Assembly: GCA_039188975.1 (NCBI GenBank) | Contig: JBCCYT010000004.1 | Location: forward strand, 1-64,000 | From: UBA11606 sp039188975 | GTDB lineage: Bacteria; Actinomycetota; Acidimicrobiia; Acidimicrobiales; Aldehydirespiratoraceae | Direction: 5' to 3' | DNA: 64,000 nt | Shown: positions 15,160-24,007 of the stretch, piece after piece | Numbering within the stretch: the first letter of the stretch is position 1 | Layout: each line of letters begins with the position of its first letter | Made by a program: the position numbers and the translations under genes | The notes under the pieces: generated by a model | Databases searched by the model: none | What the model was told of the DNA's origin: nothing | Seen by the model: only the letters and a program-made list of their open reading frames with translations

Positions 15160-16887
15160 TCATCCGCGGTACCGGTTGATGATCGGGATGCGCCGGTCGC
15201 GGCCGAACGCCTTGCGGGTGATTCGGGTACCGAGCGGCGTCTGGCGGCGCTTGAACTCGGCGATGTCGACCAGGCGGCAGACCCGCTGCACGTCCTCGGG
15301 TTCGGCCCCCTCGATCTCCATGGCGAGGATCTCCGCAACCGTTTTGTTGCCTTCGACGTAGGCCTGCAGGATCGGGTCGAGCACCTCGTACTCAGGCAGC
15401 GATTGATCGTCGCGCTGGTCGGGTTTGAGTTCGGCCGACGGCGGTTTGGTCAACACATTGGTCGGAATGAGTTCGCGGCCGGCCGTCTCGTTGCGCCAGG
15501 CGCAGAGGTCATAGACGGTCAACTTCCAGACATCTCGGATGACCGCATAGGCCCCGGCGGTGTCCCCGTAGAGCGTCGAGTACCCGACCGCCGCTTCGGA
15601 CTTGTTCCCGGTGGTGAGCACCAGCCAGCCGTGTTCGTTGGCCATCGCCATGAGGATCACGCCACGCAGGCGCGACTGCAGGTTCTGGTCGGTGAGATCG
15701 CCGACCTCGATCTTCTGATCGGCCAGATTCGGAGCGAGCATGCCGGTGAACGCCGCATGCGCGGGCTCGATCGGCACGGTGTAGGTGCCAATACCGAGGT
15801 TGGTTGCAAGCTGTTCGGCGTCGGAGATCGAATGGTCGCTCGAATAGCGCGACGGCATCAAGACGCCGAAGACGTTCTCGGGACCGAGCGCTTCAGCAGC
15901 GATCGCGGCAACGATCGAGGAGTCAACCCCGCCAGACAAACCGAGGCACGCCCTGGTGAACCCTGACTTGCGGACATAGTCGCGAACGCCGACGACGAGG
16001 GTCTGCCAAATCTCGTCGAGTTCGTCGAGCGGCTCGACCAACGGCGGCGCCATCGGGGTGCGGCCATGGGCCACCGGTGGCGTGACTGAGATCGTGGGAT
16101 AGCGGTCGTGGGTGGGACGAGGCGCAGGTAGCGCCACGTCGAACACATCGAGGGATTCGACGAAGCTCTCGCAGCGGGCGGTGACGACCGGGCCGTCGTC
16201 GGTTGGCGACATCACGAACGAGCCACCGTCGAACACCAATTCGTCCTGCCCACCGACGAGGTTTGCGTAGACGACCGGCACGCCGGCTTCTTCGACCCGA
16301 TGACGGATGACGCCCTCGCGGTCGTGCTGTTTGCCGACCCGAAACGGTGAGCCGTTCACATTCATCACGATCCGGGCGCCACCACGGGCGAGCTGGGTGA
16401 CCGGCCCGTCGGGAATCCACGAGTCTTCACAGATCGTCACACCGATCGGCACACCGGCGATCTCGAAGAGCTGGAGAGGCTCGTCGCCGACCCGGAAGTG
16501 ACGGACCTCGTCGAACACGTCGTAATTCGGCAGGTGGCGCTTGTGATAGGTGCCGTGCACCTTGCCGCCCGCGCAGACTGCGACCGCGTTCCAGACATCC
16601 CTGTCGCCGCCATCGCGACCACCATCGGCGAACCCGACAACGGAGGCGGTGCGACCGGTTCCGGCGGCGAACTTCTCCAGCGATGCACGCACGTCGGCCA
16701 GGAAGCCCGGCTTGAACACGAGGTCTTCAGGCGGGTAGCCGGTGATGGTCATCTCCGGCAACAGCACGATGTCGGCGTCGGCTGCCTCGGCTTGCGCGAC
16801 CATCTCCAGTGCCTTCGTGACGTTGCCGTCCAGATCACCGACCGTGCAGTTCAGCTGGGCGATCGCGATGCGAAGCGTGTCGACCAC
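15160..16887 (-). CDS. nadE: Glutamine-dependent NAD+ synthetase
   Basis: 575 residues from GTG 16887, set by a TACAGT box 6 nt upstream. The N-terminal nitrilase-type glutaminase domain shows the Glu-Lys-Cys triad: 'DIVLLPEMTITGYPPEDLV', 'GTYHKRHLPNYDVFDE' and 'GVTICEDSW'. The C-terminal synthetase domain has the PP-loop 'LGLSGGVDSSIVAAIAAEAL' and 'LVLTTGNKSEAAVGYSTLYGD'. It converts nicotinate adenine dinucleotide to NAD+ using glutamine nitrogen. The two-domain length is normal for actinobacterial NadE. Confidence 0.97.
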   Translation of the reverse strand: MVDTLRIAIAQLNCTVGDLDGNVTKALEMVAQAEAADADIVLLPEMTITGYPPEDLVFKPGFLADVRASLEKFAAGTGRTASVVGFADGGRDGGDRDVWNAVAVCAGGKVHGTYHKRHLPNYDVFDEVRHFRVGDEPLQLFEIAGVPIGVTICEDSWIPDGPVTQLARGGARIVMNVNGSPFRVGKQHDREGVIRHRVEEAGVPVVYANLVGGQDELVFDGGSFVMSPTDDGPVVTARCESFVESLDVFDVALPAPRPTHDRYPTISVTPPVAHGRTPMAPPLVEPLDELDEIWQTLVVGVRDYVRKSGFTRACLGLSGGVDSSIVAAIAAEALGPENVFGVLMPSRYSSDHSISDAEQLATNLGIGTYTVPIEPAHAAFTGMLAPNLADQKIEVGDLTDQNLQSRLRGVILMAMANEHGWLVLTTGNKSEAAVGYSTLYGDTAGAYAVIRDVWKLTVYDLCAWRNETAGRELIPTNVLTKPPSAELKPDQRDDQSLPEYEVLDPILQAYVEGNKTVAEILAMEIEGAEPEDVQRVCRLVDIAEFKRRQTPLGTRITRKAFGRDRRIPIINRYRG

Positions 16888-16891
16888 ACGC

Positions 16892-17548
16892 TCACTGTAC
16901 GGCTTGGGCCCGCTGGCGCCGAGCTGGTTTCGGAAGGTGGACTGCGAGGAAGTCCATCGCGGCTTCGGCCTGGGCCTGGTCCACCACATGCGGGACTCGA
17001 TCGATCCGGCCGGCGACGCGGTGGCCGACCGCGGAAAGCCGCTCGATCGTCTCGTCATGCCACGAGGCCGTGACGATCGGATCGAGCGTGCCGTTCATGA
17101 CGAGGATGTCCAGGGGCCGATCCGTCGCAACGACGTGACGATCGGGCGGTAGTGCTCCTGCACCGGTCGCAACCACGCCGACGACATCGGGCCGGGCGGC
17201 CGCCACACACAGTCCGAGTGTCGCCCCTTGGCTGTACCCGAGGAGTGCGGTGGCGGCCGGGGGGATCCCGGTTTCGACCTGGGTCGCGGTGATCAATGCC
17301 ACGACCCGGTCGATGGCTTGGTCGATGGCGTCGGTCGGCGCCAACTCGTTGCCGTCGGGCAGCCACCAGCCGAAGCCGGGCGGAACCCGATGCGGCGCTC
17401 GGGGATCGGCGATGGTGACGTCCAGCCCCACCGGCATGAGGCTGTCCATCTGGGCTTCGTCGGCGCCGTAGCCATGGAGGCGCACGACAAGGGCCGAACG
17501 CCCGTTGTCGTGACGACGAACAACCGGCGGTCGACGCCGACGGAGCAT
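16892..17548 (-). CDS. Alpha/beta hydrolase, phospholipase/carboxylesterase type
   Basis: 218 residues; the ATG overlaps the SRPBCC stop by one base (TGATG). It shows the oxyanion region LHGYGADE, nucleophile elbow GYSQG, Asp in 'MNGTLDPIVTASWHDETI' and the terminal His in 'RVPHVVDQAQAEAAM'. This is the acyl-protein-thioesterase/carboxylesterase subgroup, which hydrolyses short acyl esters or thioesters in the cytoplasm. Its 3' end carries the nadE promoter. Confidence 0.82.
   Translation of the reverse strand: MLRRRRPPVVRRHDNGRSALVVRLHGYGADEAQMDSLMPVGLDVTIADPRAPHRVPPGFGWWLPDGNELAPTDAIDQAIDRVVALITATQVETGIPPAATALLGYSQGATLGLCVAAARPDVVGVVATGAGALPPDRHVVATDRPLDILVMNGTLDPIVTASWHDETIERLSAVGHRVAGRIDRVPHVVDQAQAEAAMDFLAVHLPKPARRQRAQAVQ
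16894..16899 (-). promoter_or_regulatory. Leaderless -10 box (TACAGT) of nadE
   Basis: TACAGT on the minus strand ends 6 nt before GTG 16887. It lies inside the 3' end of the upstream esterase gene, so nadE can be transcribed separately from it. Confidence 0.5.
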
Positions 17549-18045
17549 CACGACGCAGCCAGCTTGGCGAGCTGCTTCGTCTTCTTCTTCGAGACCTCGC
17601 CCCGCTCGACGTAGTTGGTCAACTCTTCGAGATAGGTGTTGAGGGTCTGCTTCAGCTTGATGGCGAACATCGGTCCCATCACCTTGCCGACGGCGTTGGT
17701 CTCCATCGTGATGTCGAGCGTCACTTCGCTGCGCCCGGCGCCGGCCGGACGCACCGTCACGTGATTTTGCGCAAGCGTGATGAACGACGGCATGCCGCTG
17801 ACCTGGAACGTGAACTCGGTGTCGGCTTCGGAGTACTGGGTGAACGTCTCCTTCAGGTCGCCGAACCCGGGCGTGGCGCACACCCGGCCGCCGACGGTCG
17901 CCCCGTCGGGAACCTGCGCGTCGAGATTGGGGCCGGAATCGGCGACGGCCGAGGACCACTCCCCGACCTTGTCGAAGTCGTGAGCGACGACCGACCAGAC
18001 CTTGTCGACCGGGGCCTCGATGATGGTGGATTTCTTGAACTGCAT
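17548..18045 (-). CDS. SRPBCC/START-like domain protein
   Basis: 165 residues from ATG 18045, preceded by AAGGAG at 8 nt; the longer upstream frame lacks support. It starts with 'QFKKSTIIEAPVDKVWSVV' and has 'GEWSSAVADSG', the polyketide-cyclase/dehydrase-like opening of the SRPBCC fold, which forms a hydrophobic ligand cavity. The Lys-rich C-terminus (VSKKKTKQLAKLAAS) is unusual and may contact nucleic acid or membrane. Ligand unknown. It leads a two-gene operon with the esterase. Confidence 0.75.
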   Translation of the reverse strand: MQFKKSTIIEAPVDKVWSVVAHDFDKVGEWSSAVADSGPNLDAQVPDGATVGGRVCATPGFGDLKETFTQYSEADTEFTFQVSGMPSFITLAQNHVTVRPAGAGRSEVTLDITMETNAVGKVMGPMFAIKLKQTLNTYLEELTNYVERGEVSKKKTKQLAKLAAS

Positions 18046-18240
18046 GGGGGTGTCTCCTTGGGGTACGGACTGGCGGGGGCTCAGCCCGATGACGCAACGA
18101 TGCGCAGCCCGCCGTCGTGTGCACATCGCCCGTCAGCGGAAATCACCCGGGCTCACCCGCGCCCTCCTTCGCTGGAGCTCGACGGGTGATCTTCTCCAAT
18201 GGGTGATGCTCGTCGTTGAAGCCTGCGGCACGCTGGAGGG
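18046..18240. promoter_or_regulatory. Divergent promoter region, SRPBCC and MalT-like genes
   Basis: 195 bp of divergent intergenic DNA. It holds the Shine-Dalgarno site of the leftward gene and two direct GGGTGAT repeats (18184-18190 and 18201-18207), plausible half-sites for the rightward LuxR-type regulator. No open frame or RNA gene is evident. Confidence 0.4.
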
Positions 18241-20526
18241 GTGCACGGGTCTCCGATCGCAATCGTTGCCGCAAAGCTGCGGCCGCCGATGCTGGCCAAC
18301 CATCTGATCGAACGCAGCGACCTGGTCGCCGCCGAACCCGCCCATCCGGTTGCGTTAGCGGCGATCGTTGCACCCGCGGGATACGGGAAGACCACCGTTG
18401 CCGCCCAAACCGTTGCCGCAACCGGCCGCCCGCCGGCCTGGCTCGCACTGGAACCGGCGGACGATGATCCAGTGCGCTTCTGGGCCTACGTTGCGGCTGC
18501 GCTCGACTCGGTCGGCGTCAACACGGCTGACGCAATCCAGCGGCTCGCCGCAGCACCGGATTCCATCGACGACGTCATCAACGCACTTCGCACCGCAATC
18601 GAGGCCTACGGCGCGCCGGTCGATCTCGTGCTCGATGATCTTCACGTGATCACTGACGACGCCGTCATGGGTCCGCTCGGCGATCTTCTGCGCCACCCCA
18701 TTCCCACCCTTCGGATCGTGGCCACGTCGCGGAGCGAACTGGCACTGCCGGTCGGCCGGCTCCGGGCCCAGGGCCTGTTGCAAGAGGCGCGGGTCAGCGA
18801 CCTTGCCTTTGCGCCTCGCGATGCGGCGACGCTGCTGGCGACCACGTTCTCTCTCGACGATCTCGACGCCGACGAACTCGAACTCGTCTACCAGCGGACC
18901 GAGGGTTGGCCGGTCGGGCTCTACCTCGCCGGAATCTCGCTGCGGGACCAACCGGATCGTGCGGAGTCGATCGTCCGCTTCGCCGGCGATCGGCGCCATC
19001 TCAGCGAGTACCTCCAGACCGAGGTGCTCGATGATCTCGACGCCGACACACGGGCGTTCGCGCTCGCAACGAGCATCGTCGGAATTCTCGACCCGGATCT
19101 CTGTGATCACCTGACCGGTCATCCCGGGAGCCTGGCCCGGCTTCGTCGTCTGCTCGACAGCAACGTCTTCATCAACGCGATCGACGAGTCGGCGACGACC
19201 TTTCGCTACCACCCGCTGTTTCAAGAGCACCTCGGTTCGATGCTGCAGGAGCTCCATCCCGAGCTGATCCCGGAGTTTCACGGCCGGGCCTCGACGTGGT
19301 TTGAAGCTCGTGGCGACAACGACCGGGCGATCATGCATGCCGCTCGCGCAGGCGATCTCGACCGGGTGGCGGCGTTGATCACCGCGTCGTGGATGTCGTA
19401 TGCGACCGCCGGGCCGGGGGCGTTCACCGCACTCGAGGGGTGGGTCCGACTTCTCGGCGATCGGGCGGGGCGCGAACCGCAGGTCGCGATGTTGATGGCG
19501 TGGGGCATGCTCAACCTCGGCCGATACGACGAACTCGACCAGTGGACGCACGCAGCGCAACGGGCGGCCGAGAACGACGCCGGGTTGACTCGACTGATCG
19601 AAATGCAGGTGGGCGCAGTGCGGAGTCATCTCGGCCGGCACCGCGGCGACATCGGGGCAATGGTCGTGGCGGCCGAGCATGCGCTGCTTCACGCAGCCAT
19701 GGACGCAACGCCGTCCGGCCCCGAGGCAGACTCGCTGCTCGCCGGGGCCATTGGCAGCGCACTTGCGGCTGGCGCGGCTGCGGCGTTCTGGGCCGGGGAC
19801 CTCTCGCTCGCTCATGATCGGGCCCTGATGGCGGTGAACCAGGCGGGTGTGACGGGCGAACCGTCGACCGTGGTCATCGGGTACACCTACCTGGCACTGG
19901 TCGCAGTCGAGCGGGGAGACTTCGACGAAGCGCTGGCTCACGCCGACCAAGCACTCAAGTGCGTTCCCGACGCTGCGGCCGAGCAGTTTCATCGACCGAC
20001 GCTCGTGCACGTTGCCCGGGCCCGGAGTCTGCGCCACGGGGGTCGCCTGGCCGAGGCCCTGGCCGCCATCGAGACGGCCGAGCGGATCGAGGAGCGTTCA
20101 CCCGAACAGCTCCATCAGGCGATCGTCGCGATCGAACGGAGCCTCGTCGTGCACGGGATGGGCGACCGGACCGCTGCTCGCGCGGCGCTTCGGGCCGCCC
20201 GGTCGACCGCCGACACCTGCCCGGACGCACGACTCGACCCGCTGCTGCGCACGACCGAGAACGCCATCCGCTTCACCGTTGCCGACGCTGTCAACGCCGA
20301 AACAGGCATGCCGATCGGCGTTCGAGAGTTGACCGACAAAGAGCATGCGGTGCTGGCACTCCTCCCTCATGGACTCGGTCGACGAGAGCTCGCTGCGCAA
20401 CTGCATGTCTCGGAGAACACGATCAAGACGCACCTGACATCGATCCGCCACAAGCTCGGCGTGCCCGGACGCGGGGATGTCGTCGAACGAGCCCGCCAGC
20501 TGGGCCTGCTCGGCGAGACTCGCTGA
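18241..20526 (+). CDS. MalT-type LuxR-family transcriptional regulator
   Basis: 761 residues. An N-terminal STAND-type ATPase begins at once (Walker A APAGYGKTT near residue 44, Walker B 'PVDLVLDDLHVITDDAV', sensor 'TLRIVATSRSEL'). A long TPR-like helical region follows, and a C-terminal LuxR helix-turn-helix ('LTDKEHAVLALLPHGLGRRE', 'LHVSENTIKTHLTSIRHKLG'). Such proteins bind an inducer plus ATP, oligomerise and activate transcription. The inducer is unknown. GGAGGG directly precedes the GTG start. Two direct copies of GGGTGAT, 17 nt apart at 18184 and 18201, lie upstream and could be its own binding site. The next gene cluster is iron uptake, but a regulatory link is not shown. Confidence 0.88.
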   Translation: MHGSPIAIVAAKLRPPMLANHLIERSDLVAAEPAHPVALAAIVAPAGYGKTTVAAQTVAATGRPPAWLALEPADDDPVRFWAYVAAALDSVGVNTADAIQRLAAAPDSIDDVINALRTAIEAYGAPVDLVLDDLHVITDDAVMGPLGDLLRHPIPTLRIVATSRSELALPVGRLRAQGLLQEARVSDLAFAPRDAATLLATTFSLDDLDADELELVYQRTEGWPVGLYLAGISLRDQPDRAESIVRFAGDRRHLSEYLQTEVLDDLDADTRAFALATSIVGILDPDLCDHLTGHPGSLARLRRLLDSNVFINAIDESATTFRYHPLFQEHLGSMLQELHPELIPEFHGRASTWFEARGDNDRAIMHAARAGDLDRVAALITASWMSYATAGPGAFTALEGWVRLLGDRAGREPQVAMLMAWGMLNLGRYDELDQWTHAAQRAAENDAGLTRLIEMQVGAVRSHLGRHRGDIGAMVVAAEHALLHAAMDATPSGPEADSLLAGAIGSALAAGAAAAFWAGDLSLAHDRALMAVNQAGVTGEPSTVVIGYTYLALVAVERGDFDEALAHADQALKCVPDAAAEQFHRPTLVHVARARSLRHGGRLAEALAAIETAERIEERSPEQLHQAIVAIERSLVVHGMGDRTAARAALRAARSTADTCPDARLDPLLRTTENAIRFTVADAVNAETGMPIGVRELTDKEHAVLALLPHGLGRRELAAQLHVSENTIKTHLTSIRHKLGVPGRGDVVERARQLGLLGETR

Positions 20527-20572
20527 GCACGGCGGCGTCACGCCACCCTTTCGGATTTCCAACAGGTGACAG

Positions 20573-20578
20573 TAGGGT
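20573..20578 (+). promoter_or_regulatory. Leaderless -10 box (TAGGGT) of the iron-uptake operon
   Basis: TAGGGT ends 6 nt before the ATG at 20585, the first gene of a six-gene coupled operon. No clear Fur or IdeR box could be recognised around it. Confidence 0.5.
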
Positions 20579-20584
20579 CGCCTA

Positions 20585-21730
20585 ATGCCGATCCCCCGCG
20601 CGCTTGCGGTCCTCGTCGCAACCGCCCTCCTTGCGACAGCGTGCGGCGGCGACGGGTCGGCCGACGATGCAGTCACCGCCGACGCGTCGTCGTCTTCCGC
20701 CGCCGCAACGTCGGCATCGTCCAGCCCGAGCGCCACACCCGAAACGGAGGCCGACGCTGACGCGGTCAGCGACGACGCAGCCGACGAACCCGGTGAGCTT
20801 TCGGTGCCGGCCGTCGAACCGGTCGAGTTCCCGCTGACCATCAATGACGCGATTGGCCGGGAGGTCACCCTCGATGGGCCGGCCCGCATCGGGTGCTACT
20901 GGACGGGCTGCACCGAGATCCTCGCAAGTCTGGGCATCGTCCCGGCTGCTGCCGCGATCCCCGGCGGCACGACCGAAGACGACGTCTTCTACTACCCGGT
21001 CGGACCACCGGAGTTCGTCATCACGAACATCAACGACTTCGAGGCGTGGTCCGGGGCTGACATCAACTTCGTCATCAACCGCGGGCCCGAGGGTGCCCAA
21101 GACGCGATCATCGACAACTTCGTCGGCCGGTTCTATCTCCATGCACCGGGTCTGACCGACACGAACCTCACGGGCTACGACGCCCACAGTGCCAACATCC
21201 GGCTCGTCGGCCAGATCCTCGGCATGCCCGAGGAAGCCGAGGCAGCGGTTGCACGAATGGAGACCGCGATCGCCACCCTCGCCGCCCTCTCCACACCGGA
21301 CTTGGCCGAGCGTTCCTTCGCGTACCTCTTCAACGGCGAGGGCTACCGGGTCATGACTGACGAGACACCGTTCTGCGCCGCCATCGCTGACGCCGGCGTC
21401 GGCACCTGCCTGCCCCTGAGCGAAGGCGAGCTCAACGCCGAAGCGTTCCTCGAACTCGACCCCGACGTCATTGCGGTGCAGGCCGGGTTCAACGATGTGG
21501 GCTACACCACCGAGACCCGTGATGATCCGGTGTGGGAACGCCTGTCCGCGGTGCAGAACGGCACCGCCTACGACAGTGACGACCGGCTCTACTGGTGCTG
21601 CGGTCCGCGATCGTTGATCTGGGCGCTTCAGGATTTCGCCGCCTATGCGATTCCCGACTCCGGTATCCCGGCGCCCGGGCCGCTCGGCGAGTTCGATCCG
21701 ACGACCAGTCCGCTCGTCACCGGCGGATGA
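20585..21730 (+). CDS. Iron-siderophore type ABC binding lipoprotein, copy 1
   Basis: 381 residues with a lipoprotein signal (lipobox LLATAC at about residues 16-21) and an Ala/Ser/Glu-rich linker. A BtuF/FhuD-like body begins with 'FPLTINDAIGREVTLDGPAR'. The end 'SLIWALQDFAAYAIPDSG' is conserved in all three paralogues. Two Cys pairs are shared with copies 2 and 3: a C-x4-C (GCYWTGC) just after the first strand and a C-x10-C (CAAIADAGVGTC) in the second lobe. It is anchored outside the membrane and delivers ferric-siderophore or a related chelate to the FecCD permeases downstream. The specific ligand is not readable. Confidence 0.85.
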   Translation: MPIPRALAVLVATALLATACGGDGSADDAVTADASSSSAAATSASSSPSATPETEADADAVSDDAADEPGELSVPAVEPVEFPLTINDAIGREVTLDGPARIGCYWTGCTEILASLGIVPAAAAIPGGTTEDDVFYYPVGPPEFVITNINDFEAWSGADINFVINRGPEGAQDAIIDNFVGRFYLHAPGLTDTNLTGYDAHSANIRLVGQILGMPEEAEAAVARMETAIATLAALSTPDLAERSFAYLFNGEGYRVMTDETPFCAAIADAGVGTCLPLSEGELNAEAFLELDPDVIAVQAGFNDVGYTTETRDDPVWERLSAVQNGTAYDSDDRLYWCCGPRSLIWALQDFAAYAIPDSGIPAPGPLGEFDPTTSPLVTGG

Positions 21731-22815
21731 TGGTGCGGCGGCGAGGGGCAGCGATCGCGTTGGTGATCGCATTCGTGATCGCCGCATGCGGCACCAGCAG
21801 CCCAGACTCGACCGGCCCAGACTCCACCAGCCCAGACTCGACCAGCCTGGACTCCACGACCTCCACGACCACCACCGAGGCTCCAGCGCCGACCGTTCCT
21901 CCTGTCGAGTTTCCGCTCACGATCACCGATGCGCTCGGTCGTGAGCACACCATCGACGGACCGGCCCGACTCGGCTGCGTCACGAGCCGATGCCGAGAGA
22001 TCCTCGGCGGGTTCGGTGTTGCGCCTGCAGCATCGCCGTACGAACCGAGCGACTTCTACTTCCCGGTTGGGCCGCCGGAGTACGAGGTGAGCGATGTCGC
22101 TGATCTCGAAGCATGGTCTGGAGCAAACATCGACTTCGCCGTCTTCGGTGGTGTGCCTGCGCCGCCGGCCTCGTATACGCTGGTCGAGCAGTTCGTCACC
22201 ATCTTCTATGTCCACACGCCGGGACAGACCAACACCGACGGGATGGACGGAATCGAAGCCGCCATCTGGAACACCCGAGCCCTCGGTCAGCTGCTCGACA
22301 TGAACGTCGAAGCCGAGGCCGAGATCGCCCGGCTCGAGCAGGCGATTGCGACGGCGAGCACGTTCTCGACTCCCGAACGCGCAACCCGTTCCTTCGTCAG
22401 CTTGGCCAACGACCCGGGCTACCGCGAAGACGGCACCACCTCGACATCTGAGCCAGGGTCATTCTGCACGCTGCTGATCGAGGTCGGTCTCGGGGAGTGC
22501 ATCGAACTCCCGACCGAGGATCGGGAGATGTCGGCGGAGGCGTTTCTCGCGCTCGACCCCGACCTGATCGTCATGCACGACGGTGTGGATTCGGTCGCGA
22601 CTCGCAGCGATCCGACCTGGCAGCGGCTCTCCGCCGTGCAGAACGGCACCGCGTTCGATGGCCAAGGCAACGGGTACCGAACGATCGGCGTGCGCTCGAT
22701 GATCTGGACGTTGCAGGAATTCATCCATCTGACCGTGCCGGACTCCGGCATCGACCACCCAGGACCCCTCGATCGATTCGATCCGACCACCAGCCCCCTG
22801 GTCTTGAAGGACTGA
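21727..22815 (+). CDS. Iron-siderophore type ABC binding lipoprotein, copy 2
   Basis: 362 residues; the ATGATG start overlaps the previous stop. The signal peptide ends in a lipobox (VIAAC), followed by a linker with repeated DSTGPDST/SPDST units and a Thr tract, showing recent repeat expansion in DNA. The binding fold keeps the paralogue pattern: 'FPLTITDALGREHTIDGPAR', C-x4-C (GCVTSRC), C-x10-C (CTLLIEVGLGEC) and LSAVQNGTAFD. Function as for copy 1. The three copies differ enough that they may hold different chelates for the same permease. Confidence 0.85.
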   Translation: MMVRRRGAAIALVIAFVIAACGTSSPDSTGPDSTSPDSTSLDSTTSTTTTEAPAPTVPPVEFPLTITDALGREHTIDGPARLGCVTSRCREILGGFGVAPAASPYEPSDFYFPVGPPEYEVSDVADLEAWSGANIDFAVFGGVPAPPASYTLVEQFVTIFYVHTPGQTNTDGMDGIEAAIWNTRALGQLLDMNVEAEAEIARLEQAIATASTFSTPERATRSFVSLANDPGYREDGTTSTSEPGSFCTLLIEVGLGECIELPTEDREMSAEAFLALDPDLIVMHDGVDSVATRSDPTWQRLSAVQNGTAFDGQGNGYRTIGVRSMIWTLQEFIHLTVPDSGIDHPGPLDRFDPTTSPLVLKD

Positions 22816-22816
22816 C

Positions 22817-24007
22817 ATGCGGCCTCGTTTTCCCTCGATCATGCTCATGACCGTCGCCCTGATCGCGAGTGCGTGCGGTGGCGATGCCGACAGCGTCGCT
22901 TCAGATCCAGCTGCCAAGGCGTCTGCCGTCGTCGACGAGACGCCCGACGACACCGAGGACGAAGAAGGAGAAGGCCAAGACGTCGGAGCCGACGGCGCCG
23001 AAGCTGAGCCAGACACAGCCGGCGCGACCTCGGAGGAAGCCGGACTCGAAGACACGCCCGAAGACGGCGGCACCCCCGAGGACGAAGGCGCGCAGAGCTC
23101 AGCCGTCGAGTACCCGATCACGGTGGTCGATGCGATCGGCGTGGAACACACGATCGACGGTCCGGTTCGGCTCGGCTGTGTCGCGAAGATCTGCACCGAG
23201 ATCCTGGCCGGACTGGGGATGGCCCCGGCCGCGTCGACCTACCGGGAGGGCGAGCCGTTCTTCTATCCGCTCGGGCCGCCCGAGTTCGTCGTGACGAACA
23301 ACAACGACATCGAGGCGTGGGCGGGGGCCGAACTCGACTTCGCTGTGTTCGGCGGGCCCAAGATCAGCTTCCACGAAACGGTCGAAGACGTGGTGCCGCT
23401 CTTCTTCTTGCACACTGCGGGGCGAACGGCACCTGATCTGACCGGGTACGAAGCGATCTACGAGAGCACTCGGGCGATCGCCCAGCTCGTCGATCGGGTT
23501 GCCGAGGGCGAGCAGCTGATCGCCGATCTCGAAACCGCGATCGCGACGGCCCGAACCTTTTCCACGCCGGAGCTTGCCGACCGCACCTTCGTCAACCTCT
23601 TCAACGGCGAGGCCTATCTGCTCGAGATCGGCAACGCCGATGAGGTCGGTTCATGGGCGTTCTGTTCGGTGATCCTCGCCGCCGAACTCGGTGTCTGTGC
23701 CGAGGTCGACATCGCCGCCCAGGAGGTGAGCGCCGAGGCGTTTCTCGAGCTCGATCCCGACATCGTCGCCATGCAGGCCGGCGCGTTGACGGTCGAGACG
23801 CGCGACGATCCGGTCTGGGGCCGGATCTCCGCCGTGCAGAACGGTCTGGCCTACGACAGCGTCAACAACGGCTACCGGTTCAGCAACATCCGTTCGCTCA
23901 TCTGGTCGCTGCAGGAGTACGTGCACTTCACCGTCCCCGACGCCGGCATCCCTCATCCCGGCCTTCTCGCCGAGTTCGTACCGGAAGACAGCCCACTCGT
24001 CTCATGA
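22817..24007 (+). CDS. Iron-siderophore type ABC binding lipoprotein, copy 3
   Basis: 396 residues with lipobox LIASAC and a very acidic linker of about 75 residues, rich in Glu, Asp, Pro and Thr. The body repeats the shared pattern: 'YPITVVDAIGVEHTIDGPVR', GCVAKIC, 'FCSVILAAELGVC' and 'ISAVQNGLAYDS'. It is separated from copy 2 by one nucleotide and overlaps the permease start as ATGA, so all are one transcript. The acidic linker differs from those of copies 1 and 2 and would hold the domain away from the membrane. Confidence 0.85.
   Translation: MRPRFPSIMLMTVALIASACGGDADSVASDPAAKASAVVDETPDDTEDEEGEGQDVGADGAEAEPDTAGATSEEAGLEDTPEDGGTPEDEGAQSSAVEYPITVVDAIGVEHTIDGPVRLGCVAKICTEILAGLGMAPAASTYREGEPFFYPLGPPEFVVTNNNDIEAWAGAELDFAVFGGPKISFHETVEDVVPLFFLHTAGRTAPDLTGYEAIYESTRAIAQLVDRVAEGEQLIADLETAIATARTFSTPELADRTFVNLFNGEAYLLEIGNADEVGSWAFCSVILAAELGVCAEVDIAAQEVSAEAFLELDPDIVAMQAGALTVETRDDPVWGRISAVQNGLAYDSVNNGYRFSNIRSLIWSLQEYVHFTVPDAGIPHPGLLAEFVPEDSPLVS

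Noticed and set aside
18355..20037. A 560-codon minus-strand open frame opposite the MalT-like gene
   Set aside because: Arg/Gly-rich product with no recognisable domain; the plus-strand frame has Walker and HTH motifs in the correct order.
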